Origin: Armatimonadota bacterium
GTDB taxonomy: Bacteria; Armatimonadota; Fimbriimonadia; Fimbriimonadales; Fimbriimonadaceae
NCBI GenBank assembly: GCA_018268255.1
Contig: JAFDWX010000005.1
Span: forward strand, 248,001 to 312,000
Direction: 5' to 3'
DNA length: 64,000 nucleotides
In this document: positions 52,500 to 60,079 of the stretch, piece by piece
Position numbering within the stretch: position 1 is the stretch's first letter
Layout: every line of letters starts with the position of its first letter
Position numbers and translations under genes: made by a program
The notes under the pieces: model-generated
What the model saw: only the letters and a program-made list of their open reading frames with translations
What the model was told of the DNA's origin: nothing
The model's database searches: none

Positions 52500-52805
52500 G
52501 TGAATCTCCTCGCCGACTTCGAACCTGCCCTGCTGATTCCGATTTTAACCGTTGCGCTCATTTTCGGAATTCCGATCATCGCGATTCTCACCGCCCATCA
52601 GCGCAAGATGGCGGAACTGATGCATGGCAATCCAGCCAACAACAATCATCTCATTGGTGAGGTGCAAGCACTTCGGCACGAAGTTCAGCAACTCAAAGAG
52701 ATGCTGCACACGCAGATGTTGGCGAACGACCGGCCCGCTTTGTCCGTGCCACCCCCGGTGCAAGCTTCCGACCAGATTTTCGAACAGATTCGCCAAAACC
52801 AGTGA
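52500..52805 (+). CDS. Small single-pass membrane protein with coiled coil
   Basis: A 101-aa protein from GTG 52500. One N-terminal TM helix (ALLIPILTVALIFGIPIIAIL) is followed by KMAELM, a coiled coil (LIGEVQALRHEVQQLKEML) and a Pro-rich tail ending in DQIFEQIRQ. The layout resembles PspB-like small envelope-stress adaptors, but I claim no homology. It overlaps the DUF488 gene by 4 nt. Confidence 0.7.
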   Translation: MNLLADFEPALLIPILTVALIFGIPIIAILTAHQRKMAELMHGNPANNNHLIGEVQALRHEVQQLKEMLHTQMLANDRPALSVPPPVQASDQIFEQIRQNQ

Positions 52806-53287
52806 TCTACACCATCGGTTACGGGCAAAACACGTTCGAGGAATTCGTTGCTCGACTGCGGTCGTATGGCGTCACCCACTTGGGAGATGTTCGGTCCATT
52901 CCCTACTCGAACTACCAGGCGGAGTTTCGTGGCGAAACGCTCGGCGAACTCTGCAAGAGCCATGGACTCAAATACGTCTATTTGGGTGATCGTTTAGGTG
53001 CGTTTCCCCCAACCGAGGCCAGCGCAAATCTCAGCCGCGAGGAGCATCGAGCGTTGCCCTTGTTCCGAGAGGCAATCGATCGCATCATCGCCTCCTCAGA
53101 GCGGATGACCCTCTGTCTCATGTGCGGGTGCTCTCGGCCCGAAGTCTGTCATCGGAGCACGCTACTTGCCGAAGAACTCGATGATCGCGGGGTACCCGTC
53201 ACGCATATCCTTGCGGACGGTACCTCCGTCGACCACAGGGAGATCCAATCACAGCTGAGACCGGAGCAGTTCTCGCTGGAACTCTAG
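52802..53287 (+). CDS. DUF488-family protein
   Basis: A 161-aa protein with IYTIGYGQNTFEEFVARL, DVRSIPYSNY, KYVYLGDRLGAF, the Cys-rich CLMCGCSRPEVCHR and VTHILADGT. DUF488 proteins are small, widespread and of unproved function; the Cys motif could bind a metal. The GTG at 52802 overlaps the preceding stop, so the pair is coupled. Followed by palindromic repeat copy C. Confidence 0.92.
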   Translation: MIYTIGYGQNTFEEFVARLRSYGVTHLGDVRSIPYSNYQAEFRGETLGELCKSHGLKYVYLGDRLGAFPPTEASANLSREEHRALPLFREAIDRIIASSERMTLCLMCGCSRPEVCHRSTLLAEELDDRGVPVTHILADGTSVDHREIQSQLRPEQFSLEL

Positions 53288-53288
53288 T

Positions 53289-53362
53289 TCGCCGCCGCTT
53301 GGGGCAGAGCCTCAAGCGGCAGCGAGAGGCGAGGGCGTGGCCTTGGGCCAAGCGGCGCCGCT
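53289..53362 (+). repeat. Dispersed palindromic repeat, copy C
   Basis: About 74 bp with near-perfect terminal inverted repeats (GCCGCCGCTTGG / CCAAGCGGCG) and core GAGGGCGTGGCC. It shares a longer block (TTGGGCCAAGCGGC) with copy D. It lies between the convergent DUF488 and Gfo/Idh genes. Confidence 0.8.
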
Positions 53363-53364
53363 TC

Positions 53365-54345
53365 TTACAATCGAATCCAGGATTCAGTCTCAGCGCCACG
53401 GTAGATCGCGTCCATGACTCGATCCCGAGCGACTGCTTCTTGCGGGGTTACGAGTTCGGCATCCTTCCCTTCGACCGCATCTAGGAACGCATTGAAGCCG
53501 CCGGCGACCGCAGGTTCCAAGTCCGTCACAACCTCGAACTTGCCGTCCTTTCCGGCAACCTTCAGTTCGCCGTTCAGCAGTGCGTGCCCCTCCGTCCCGG
53601 CAATCTGCAATCGAATGGGATTCGCGATATCGTCCCAAGAGGCGGTTAGTGTGCCGATCGCGCCACTCGAGAATTTGAGTAACCCTTCCCCGTACTCATC
53701 GCAACCTTCGTAGCGCGCAGTACCCATCGACAGAGCTCCGGTTGCGGCAACAACGTCGCCAAAAAGCCACATTAATAGGTCCAGCCCGTGCGTCCCAAGG
53801 TCACCGAATGCGCCTACGCCAGCCCGCTTTCGGTCGGCCATCCACCGCCAATCTGTGTCGAACCACCCACCCAACGCGCCGTTATGGCAGATGCTCCCGC
53901 GAACTCGGGTGACGGTGCCGAACAAGCCTTGTTGGAGCATTTTGCGCAAGGTCTGCACCGCATCACCTCCACGCATGAAGTAGCCCGTTTGGAACACGAT
54001 GCCTTTGCTAACGAGGATATCGGCAATCGCGGTAGATGCTTCTCCGCTCACACCGATCGGCTTTTCGACAAAGATCGGCTTCCCAGCGTCGGCAACGGCT
54101 CTGACCAAACCAAGGTGGCGAAACGTCTCACTGGTGATCACATAGGCATCAACAGAGGTATCTTCCGCCAGACTGCTGAGCGATGCAACTTGTCCGCCCA
54201 GTTTTTCGGCTGCCTTGGCTGCCGCATCGGCGTCCTCATCATAGACGCCCGCACATCCAAAGCCGCGTTTGACAACTTCTGCGGAGAAACCAGGGGTATG
54301 AATGTGCTTGATGCCGATCCAGGCGAGTCGTGGTGTGGTGGACAT
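53365..54345 (-). CDS. Gfo/Idh/MocA-family oxidoreductase
   Basis: A 326-aa NAD(P)-dependent dehydrogenase-like protein: N-terminal PRLAWIGIKHIHTPGFSAEVVKR dinucleotide-binding region, VDAYVITSETFRHLGLVRAVADAGKPIFVEKPIGVSGE with catalytic Lys, and a C-terminal alpha/beta domain with GDLGTHGLDLLMWLFG. Such enzymes usually act on sugars or cyclitols; the substrate is unknown. It follows the RtcA-like gene on the same strand with a 45-nt gap, so it may be co-transcribed. Confidence 0.9.
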   Translation of the reverse strand: MSTTPRLAWIGIKHIHTPGFSAEVVKRGFGCAGVYDEDADAAAKAAEKLGGQVASLSSLAEDTSVDAYVITSETFRHLGLVRAVADAGKPIFVEKPIGVSGEASTAIADILVSKGIVFQTGYFMRGGDAVQTLRKMLQQGLFGTVTRVRGSICHNGALGGWFDTDWRWMADRKRAGVGAFGDLGTHGLDLLMWLFGDVVAATGALSMGTARYEGCDEYGEGLLKFSSGAIGTLTASWDDIANPIRLQIAGTEGHALLNGELKVAGKDGKFEVVTDLEPAVAGGFNAFLDAVEGKDAELVTPQEAVARDRVMDAIYRGAETESWIRL

Positions 54346-54390
54346 TTCACCAGAAGTGTATCTTGTTGCCGAAATTGGGAGCCCACACTC

Positions 54391-55452
54391 CTAAACGGAA
54401 ATCTTGATCGTTCCCGGCTCCCCTTCAAGCCCAAGGATGGTGATGTGGATCGGGACGAACTGCTTGATCACCCAGGCCATCGTGGTGAGCCGAGACGTCA
54501 CCTTGGAGGTCGAATAGTATGTTTCTCCCCCCGCAATCACGGACGGAATCAGTATCTGGTCGGCCAAAAATGGGTCCGTGGTGGCGTTGGAGACGTTCCA
54601 CTCCCGGAAGGAGTCGAAAAGCTGTCGGATCATCTGCTCCACGCGGATATTTTTGGCTCCCATTGACGTTGCGGCTCCAAATCCGTTCTCAAATTCCGCG
54701 CAAAGACTCGCAAAGATGCCCGGAGTCTTGGAATTGACCTCTCGCTCCTCAATTTCCAGGCTTAATCGATCCTCTTCGGCCAGTCCTCGTGCGATGCTCA
54801 CGCCTCTCTGTGCGACACTCGGTTGAATATCACTGTAGACCAGATCCAATCTGGCCGAAATGAGCTTCCCGCGCTTTTCCCACTTGATCGGATTGGGAAG
54901 GCTCGGCTCGATTTCCAGGTTTATGTCGCCTTGGCTCGCGTACCCAAAGCCAGCCAGTTCTTGACGGACGTATCCGTAGATGCCCTGCCGACGATAGGTT
55001 CCCAAAGTAACCGTGTTAAAGACGTCAAATGTCAGCGTATTGGGGTTATAGGTTTCGCCCTGGATCAGCAGCCTTGAGTAAGCTCCAGTTCGTGCCAAAA
55101 CCGGCATGAGGCTCTGCCCCAAGACCAGAGCATTTCCCGGCTGATGACCTTTCTCAAACGCCTGAACGTCCAGTCGCACGTTGAGCGCACGTGGAAACCT
55201 CGAGGGCTGGAAAGTTACGGCATTTGAACCTAGTTCGCCACCTTCGACCGAAGCCGCGCACGACGTCTCCAGGGCCGTCAGGAAAGTCAGATCCTCCGCG
55301 GTGAGACCGGGTTTTCTGGTCGCACCGCGGACTCCATGGACCCGCACGGGAATTTGGGTGAGTGCCGACATCGAGATCGCGGTACGAAAGAGAGCCGCCC
55401 CTCCTTCGCCGTAAGCTCCGTTAAGGGTGATGGTGTTGGGTGCGCTGCGCAT
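54391..55452 (-). CDS. RtcA-like RNA 3'-phosphate cyclase homologue lacking the catalytic His
   Basis: A 353-aa homologue of RNA 3'-terminal phosphate cyclase. It has the N-terminal LNGAYGEGGAALFRTAISMS, RKPGLTAEDL, GSNAVTFQP and FLADQILIPSVIAGG. In RtcA the nucleophilic His lies in a conserved S-x-H-L-x-T segment; here the corresponding stretch reads SKVTSRLTT, with Arg at the His position. AMP transfer is therefore doubtful, as in the eukaryotic non-enzymatic relative Rcl1. Its ATG overlaps the upstream stop by 1 nt (TAATG). Chain: efp, Cys-rich membrane protein, this gene, Gfo/Idh. Confidence 0.82.
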   Translation of the reverse strand: MRSAPNTITLNGAYGEGGAALFRTAISMSALTQIPVRVHGVRGATRKPGLTAEDLTFLTALETSCAASVEGGELGSNAVTFQPSRFPRALNVRLDVQAFEKGHQPGNALVLGQSLMPVLARTGAYSRLLIQGETYNPNTLTFDVFNTVTLGTYRRQGIYGYVRQELAGFGYASQGDINLEIEPSLPNPIKWEKRGKLISARLDLVYSDIQPSVAQRGVSIARGLAEEDRLSLEIEEREVNSKTPGIFASLCAEFENGFGAATSMGAKNIRVEQMIRQLFDSFREWNVSNATTDPFLADQILIPSVIAGGETYYSTSKVTSRLTTMAWVIKQFVPIHITILGLEGEPGTIKISV

Positions 55453-56534
55453 TAAATCTTAAGCTTGAACACAAGATACTCGACAAGCTTCAGGAGGTAC
55501 GCCATTAGCACGAACAAAATCGCGACCAGTAGGATTTCCTGGAACCACATCATTTGCGAATCGTTGGGAGCAAGCGGCTTGCCGTCTTGTTGGAATGTCG
55601 CAACGCTGAGAACCTTTTCGGCTGAGTGTAGGACTCCCGCGAGCATGGTGAGGAGCATTCCCTTACCAAAGATGTACATCGAGGCGATCAAGATCATCAC
55701 CGCTGGAAGCGCGGCTTTGTATTTGTGCTTCTGGTGCTCGTTGTAAATTACGCACTGGCGACATCGTTCCGCTTTCGCGATGGGCCCGATCTTGTCATTC
55801 CTGGGGATGAGGCTGACCGCTGTGAGTGAATCCTTGGGGACCACTTTGCCCAGCATCGCATTGTTGATCACGGTTTCTTCGCACATGCAGCCAACCCGCT
55901 CCTTCCAGCAGGTTCGCTTCGCGTGATAGATCGGGCATTTTTCCCGGACGAACTTTCGGCAGTAAGGAAGTTGCCAGCATTTGCCCAGAAACACGTTCTG
56001 AATATCGCGCTCTTCTTTAATGCCCTTTCCGATCTTGATCTGGTCGGCCTTGGCACCCTCTCGGACTCGCAATTTGATCCGTGAACTCAGGTCTGCAGTA
56101 ATGCAGAGAGCAGCGAAAGCTCCAAGAATAAGCCCCGACATCTGAATTGTCTGGGCAGCCGCAGACGAACCGGAGGTGATGTTCGACACGGAAAGAACCG
56201 TCGGCAAATATACGGGAGCGAAGTACAGCAGTGCCGCCCCGATCAGCTGCAAAGGACCCAAGACCTCTTCGGACCAGAACAGAAACGAACTGCCAACACC
56301 CACCGCAAAAATGCAGGGGAGCAACAGCTTGTACATCAGGGCTATGCTCTGCTGCTGCTGGGCCGGAGGAATGCTACTGCTGGAGAAGACCGAGAAGTAG
56401 TAACCCAGAAAGCCCAAGGCGACCAAGACCCCTAGTAAGCCACCCCAGAAAAGCAACCTGGCTAAGCTTTCCAGAATGCCGGTTACGGTGTCGTTGGCAT
56501 CGCGTTGGGGGCTGTAGCCTTTGTTTCGGTACAT
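55452..56534 (-). CDS. Multi-pass membrane protein with Cys/Trp cluster
   Basis: A 360-aa protein. TM segments are near residues 25-50 (LLFWGGLLGVLVALGFLGYYF), 68-88, 95-115, 130-150, and two late ones (ALPAVMILIASMYIFGKGMLL; EILLVAILFVLMAYLLKLV). Between TM4 and TM5 is a cytosolic Cys-rich stretch: CWQLPYC, EKCPIYH, RTCW, GCMCEE, CRQC. This resembles the C-W-x(4,5)-C..C-P..C-W cluster found in several signalling proteins, perhaps a metal or Fe-S site. Function unknown; lies between efp and the RtcA-like gene. Confidence 0.78.
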   Translation of the reverse strand: MYRNKGYSPQRDANDTVTGILESLARLLFWGGLLGVLVALGFLGYYFSVFSSSSIPPAQQQQSIALMYKLLLPCIFAVGVGSSFLFWSEEVLGPLQLIGAALLYFAPVYLPTVLSVSNITSGSSAAAQTIQMSGLILGAFAALCITADLSSRIKLRVREGAKADQIKIGKGIKEERDIQNVFLGKCWQLPYCRKFVREKCPIYHAKRTCWKERVGCMCEETVINNAMLGKVVPKDSLTAVSLIPRNDKIGPIAKAERCRQCVIYNEHQKHKYKAALPAVMILIASMYIFGKGMLLTMLAGVLHSAEKVLSVATFQQDGKPLAPNDSQMMWFQEILLVAILFVLMAYLLKLVEYLVFKLKI

Positions 56535-56552
56535 AGGTTCAAAAAAAGGACG

Positions 56553-57125
56553 CTATTTCTTGCTCACTCGTTCTATGTAAGCATTTGTACGAGTGTCCAC
56601 CTTGATCATATCACCTTCGTTTATGTGGAAGGGGACCTGGATGGATGCTCCGGTTTCCAACTTGGCCGGTTTGGTAGCGCCACCGCTCACCGTGTCGCCT
56701 TTGACGCCGGGATCGGTCACGCTTACCATGAGTTCGACGGTGTTGGGGAGTTCGTAGCCGAGGGTCTCACCATCGACGACCATCGAGCTGACTTCCATTT
56801 CTTCCTTGAGGTACTGCGCACCACTGCCAAAGTCTGCTTCTTCCACGCCAACCTGCTCGTAGGAATCGAGGTCCATGAGGGTGAGCTCGCTGCCAGAGCG
56901 GTATAGGAACTGCATCCGCTTCTTCTCGACATACGCATCTTCAAATTTTTCGCCAGACCTGAAAGTCTTTTCGATCACGTTCCCACTCTTCATTTTTTTG
57001 AGGCGGGTGCGGACGAAGGCTCCTCCCTTGCCCGGTTTTACGTGTTGAAACTCTAGGAGTTGGTAAACCTCTCCGTCGATGTAAAACGCCATGCCATTCT
57101 TAAAATCGCTCGTATCGATCGCCAC
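56553..57125 (-). CDS. efp: Elongation factor P
   Basis: A 190-aa, three-domain factor that relieves ribosome stalling at proline stretches. N-terminal KOW-like domain with the modifiable Lys in HVKPGKGGAFVRTRLK, then the two OB domains (MQFLYRSGSELTLMDLDSYEQ; VELMVSVTDPGVKGDT; GASIQVPFHINEGDMIKVDTRTNAYIERV). It starts with GTG 57125, with AAGGAG about 9 nt upstream. Residues after Lys are K-G-G, so the modification type cannot be told. First gene of the chain with the Cys-rich membrane protein. Confidence 0.97.
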   Translation of the reverse strand: MAIDTSDFKNGMAFYIDGEVYQLLEFQHVKPGKGGAFVRTRLKKMKSGNVIEKTFRSGEKFEDAYVEKKRMQFLYRSGSELTLMDLDSYEQVGVEEADFGSGAQYLKEEMEVSSMVVDGETLGYELPNTVELMVSVTDPGVKGDTVSGGATKPAKLETGASIQVPFHINEGDMIKVDTRTNAYIERVSKK

Positions 57126-57283
57126 GAAAAAAATCTCCTTAAAACTTCCCCTATTTTGGCATAGGACGGCTGAGGGACAATTTTGAACAGCAAAATTTGC
57201 CTTTAGTCCAAAAAGGGCCGCTAAATTATCCCGGGAATATGCTAGGGTTTAGGCGTGATACCGGCACTTTTGCCTGGTCAAAG

Positions 57284-57300
57284 TTAACATTTCGTTAACA
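57284..57300 (+). promoter_or_regulatory. Direct repeat TTAACA-N5-TTAACA (Pho-box-like)
   Basis: Two TTAACA hexamers (57284-57289 and 57295-57300) with an 11-bp repeat period, typical of OmpR/PhoB-type activator sites. They lie about 90 nt before the ATG at 57392, with a possible -10 (TAGATT) about 16 nt downstream. The activator is unknown. Confidence 0.4.
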
Positions 57301-57391
57301 CGCCTGCTTCAAAATTAGATTGAATTGCTGGTGAGGTCTTTTCATTTTGAGGTCCATCAGCTTACGCTTCTGCAAGGAGATTGATCAGGCT

Positions 57392-58912
57392 ATGAAAAAG
57401 GGACTCTTCGGCGCTCTCGCTCTGCTCGCCGCATCTGCAGTTTTCGCTGCACCATTCACCCCCGGAAACCTCGTCGTTTCGCAACTTGGTGACGATTCTG
57501 GCACCGCCTTTTCCAGTGCGGCAACCAAGGTTTACTTGAAGGAGTACACCCCAGCCGGTGTGCTTGTTCAAACCATTGAATTCCCCAGCTCCGGAACCGG
57601 CACCAAGCTGGTGAACGGTGGTACGGCCACCTCCGCCGGTCAGTTGAGCTACTACAACGGCTTCTTTGCTGTCTCTGGCTATAACGCAGACCTCGGCACA
57701 GCTTCAATTGGAACTTCGGCAGTCGCCTCCGTTTCGCGAGTAGTGGCCACCGTTGATTCGAACGGAAACTACACTCTCACCCCGATTACCGATGCCTACG
57801 ATGGAAACAACATCCGGTCGGCGGTCAGCGACGGAACGGGAATCTGGATGGCAGGAACTGCGGGAACAGGACTTACAGCGACCGCCGGCTTTCGATACGC
57901 AGCAGTATCTACTGTGCCCACAACATCCATCCAGCTGGTGGACACTCCAACCAACTGCCGTGTCGTAAACATCTACAACGGGCAGCTGTATGGTTCAACC
58001 GGATCTACAGCGTTTGCTGGCATGGGCACCATTGGTACAGGACTTCCGACAACGGGAGGACAGACGACCCAACTTCTGGCCGTGGACCCCATCACCTCGC
58101 CAGCTGCATCCATGTACGACTTTGTTGTTGACGGAAACACGATCTATGCTTGCGATGATCGAAACGGCGCCAACGGCGGTGGAATTGTCAAGTTCGTCTT
58201 TGATGGCTCGACCTGGAACGTAGCCTACAGGCTTTCGGCAGGACTGCCAGAAACGTCCTCTGGCTCCGGCATCCCGGTCGGCGTCCGAAGCGTCTCGTTG
58301 GTGAAGGAAGGCGGCAACAATCGCCTGTATGTCGTGAGCGGCGAAGGCTCGGGTCGAGCCAATGGAATCCACACTTTGGTTGATACGGGCGCATCGAGCA
58401 CGTTCTCCTTGGTAGTGGCATCTAACGCTTTCACCGATTTCCGTGGAGTCCGAGCGGTTCCGGCAAGCTCTTCGGCACGAACCCTGAGCGGTTCGGTGGA
58501 CTTCGGTCCGGGATACATCGGTAACGGACCCGTGGCAGTTACGTTCACCATCGGCAGCCAAACCAAGACTGTGAACGTTAACCCCGCCAACCCGACGTAC
58601 TCCTTCACACTGGATGCGAATATCACCGGAAACAGCTACAGCGTTTCGGCTGATGCGGAAACGCATCTCCGACGCCTCAAGAGCGTGAATCTTGGCGCGA
58701 ATGGCGGCACGCTGAACTTCGATCTCGTTAACGGCGACTGCGACGGCGACGGAGCGGTAACCATTTTCGACTACATCCTGATCAGCGACTCGTTCGACTC
58801 GTCCGTTGGAGACAGCCGATATCTTGCAGGCGCGGACCTCGACAAGGATGATTCCGTAACGATCTTCGACTACGTCATCCTGTCGGACAGCTTCGACAAG
58901 GTCGACGAATAA
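57392..58912 (+). CDS. Secreted beta-rich protein with dockerin-like repeats
   Basis: A 506-aa exported protein with a signal peptide (MKKGLFGALALLAASAVFA). A large beta domain (about 20-360) resembles a beta-propeller pattern with repeated TxxLLAVDP, VDGNTIYACDD and RLYVVSGEGSG. A second beta domain (about 365-455) follows, then two calcium-binding loops: DCDGDGAVTIFDYILISDSFD and DLDKDDSVTIFDYVILSDSFD. The same C-terminal module occurs twice elsewhere in the window. The start at 57392 is chosen because the signal peptide begins there. Ends at a strong terminator. Confidence 0.85.
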   Translation: MKKGLFGALALLAASAVFAAPFTPGNLVVSQLGDDSGTAFSSAATKVYLKEYTPAGVLVQTIEFPSSGTGTKLVNGGTATSAGQLSYYNGFFAVSGYNADLGTASIGTSAVASVSRVVATVDSNGNYTLTPITDAYDGNNIRSAVSDGTGIWMAGTAGTGLTATAGFRYAAVSTVPTTSIQLVDTPTNCRVVNIYNGQLYGSTGSTAFAGMGTIGTGLPTTGGQTTQLLAVDPITSPAASMYDFVVDGNTIYACDDRNGANGGGIVKFVFDGSTWNVAYRLSAGLPETSSGSGIPVGVRSVSLVKEGGNNRLYVVSGEGSGRANGIHTLVDTGASSTFSLVVASNAFTDFRGVRAVPASSSARTLSGSVDFGPGYIGNGPVAVTFTIGSQTKTVNVNPANPTYSFTLDANITGNSYSVSADAETHLRRLKSVNLGANGGTLNFDLVNGDCDGDGAVTIFDYILISDSFDSSVGDSRYLAGADLDKDDSVTIFDYVILSDSFDKVDE

Positions 58913-58934
58913 TCTCGATCCTCACACAAACAAG

Positions 58935-58966
58935 AACCCCCGATCTGCTCTCAGATCGGGGGTTTT
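58935..58966 (+). terminator. Strong terminator after dockerin-like secreted protein
   Basis: A 13-bp perfect stem (AACCCCCGATCTG / CAGATCGGGGGTT), CTCT loop, then a T-tract. It also faces the 3' end of the convergent hsp20 gene. Confidence 0.92.
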
Positions 58967-58982
58967 GTATTTGCGCTGAGAC

Positions 58983-59468
58983 TTAGTTGGACTCCGTCTC
59001 TGCCGGAATAGCGACTGAGGTTCCTGAGCTCACGGGAATTTTCCGCGGCTCCTGCTTCACCTCAATCAACTTCGGAATCGAAATAGTAACGATCCCGTGT
59101 TCCGTACTCGCCTCAATCTTGTCCAAGTCGAGACCTTCCGGAAGTCGGACCGATCGCGTAATCGTGCCCACGGAAAGCTCGCGCCGATAGATCTTGGCGC
59201 TGCTGAGATCTTCTTCATGTTGAGTGGTGCCTCTAAGGGTGAGAACGTTCTCTTCCAGACTGATGTCCAGGTTATCGGGATGGATGCCTGGTACAGCAAC
59301 GCGAACCACGAGCGAGTTATCCCGCTCGAATACGTCCATCGCAGCAGCCGAGGCTGCCGATCTGCCCCCGATAAATCCAGGGGTCGGTGATTCGTTGAAC
59401 AGTTTTTCGAACAATGCGTTCATCTGCTCGAGCTCGGTCATGGGATTCCAGCGAACAAGTGTCTTCAT
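58983..59468 (-). CDS. Small heat-shock protein (Hsp20/alpha-crystallin)
   Basis: A 161-aa ATP-independent chaperone. It has N-terminal LVRWNPMTELEQM, then an alpha-crystallin domain: AAMDVFERDNSLVVRVAVPGIHPDNLDISLEENVLTLRG, RREL and DKIEASTEHGIVTISIPK, and a short C-terminal tail with KIPV. A good Shine-Dalgarno (AGGAGGT) lies 7 nt before the ATG. No CIRCE element is visible upstream. Confidence 0.95.
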   Translation of the reverse strand: MKTLVRWNPMTELEQMNALFEKLFNESPTPGFIGGRSAASAAAMDVFERDNSLVVRVAVPGIHPDNLDISLEENVLTLRGTTQHEEDLSSAKIYRRELSVGTITRSVRLPEGLDLDKIEASTEHGIVTISIPKLIEVKQEPRKIPVSSGTSVAIPAETESN

Positions 59469-59611
59469 TGATCATTACCTCCTATCTGATGGCCCCATTT
59501 GATGCCATACATCGTCTATAACGTTAGTGTATAGGACTCAAGTTCCCATTTTGCCCCCTATTTCTACGGGGTTTTGAAGATCGAATTAATTGGGTACCTT
59601 TTGACCCGGTT

Positions 59612-59684
59612 GCCCCCGTAGCTCAGTGGATAGAGCAACCGCCTTCTAAGCGGTTGGCCACAGGTTCGAGTCCTGTCGGGGGCG
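59612..59684 (+). tRNA. tRNA-Arg (TCT)
   Basis: Cloverleaf with acceptor GCCCCCG/CGGGGGC, D-arm GCTC..GAGC, anticodon stem ACCGC/GCGGT with loop CTTCTAA (anticodon TCT) and T-loop TTCGAGT. Discriminator G at 59684; CCA is not encoded. It lies immediately upstream of a phage-like cassette. Confidence 0.96.
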
Positions 59685-59749
59685 CTTTCCCACTAGTTGA
59701 CCGGCACATCCTCCAATGGCCTTCTAAGCAGTGCTTAGGAGGTGCTTAT

Positions 59750-60079
59750 ATGTATGATTCGACCGGCGCGGTTGTGGGGCTCGGTAGCCGAGAGGCGTCA
59801 ACTGTCTCTGGGTCCGCACCCAAACTGCTCTTCTCCGGAACATCCAGTCGCAGATCGGGCATCCAGGTTCACAATTCGGATGCTGTCAATGAACTTTGGT
59901 TGAGGATGGTGCCAGAGGGCGCGACGTCTCCTACGATCTCGGCAACGGATCGGGACTACGTTATCCCGCCCAAGTCGACTTTGTCTCTCCGTGTGGATGC
60001 CTCAATCGACGTGTATCTCATCAACTCCACAGGATCGTCCGCCACATCCGCCTATACGGCCGTAGAGGTGTTGGCATGA
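59750..60079 (+). CDS. Small phage-like structural protein
   Basis: A 109-aa protein from the ATG at 59750, with AGGAGGT 6 nt upstream. Beta-rich and Ser/Thr-rich: KLLFSGTSSRRSGIQVHNSDAVNELWLRMVPEGA, VIPPKSTLSLRVDASIDVYLINSTGSSATSAYTAVEVLA. Sequences of this type occur as small decoration or tail-associated proteins beside SGNH genes in phages; this is an inference from style and context. The Shine-Dalgarno lies within a short hairpin (CTAAGCA-G-TGCTTAG). It overlaps the next gene (ATGA). Confidence 0.6.
   Translation: MYDSTGAVVGLGSREASTVSGSAPKLLFSGTSSRRSGIQVHNSDAVNELWLRMVPEGATSPTISATDRDYVIPPKSTLSLRVDASIDVYLINSTGSSATSAYTAVEVLA

Noticed and set aside
59556-59576. Terminator between hsp20 and tRNA-Arg
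   Set aside because: The CCCC/GGGG stem is only about 4 bp with a long loop, and it lies upstream of hsp20, not at a gene end.
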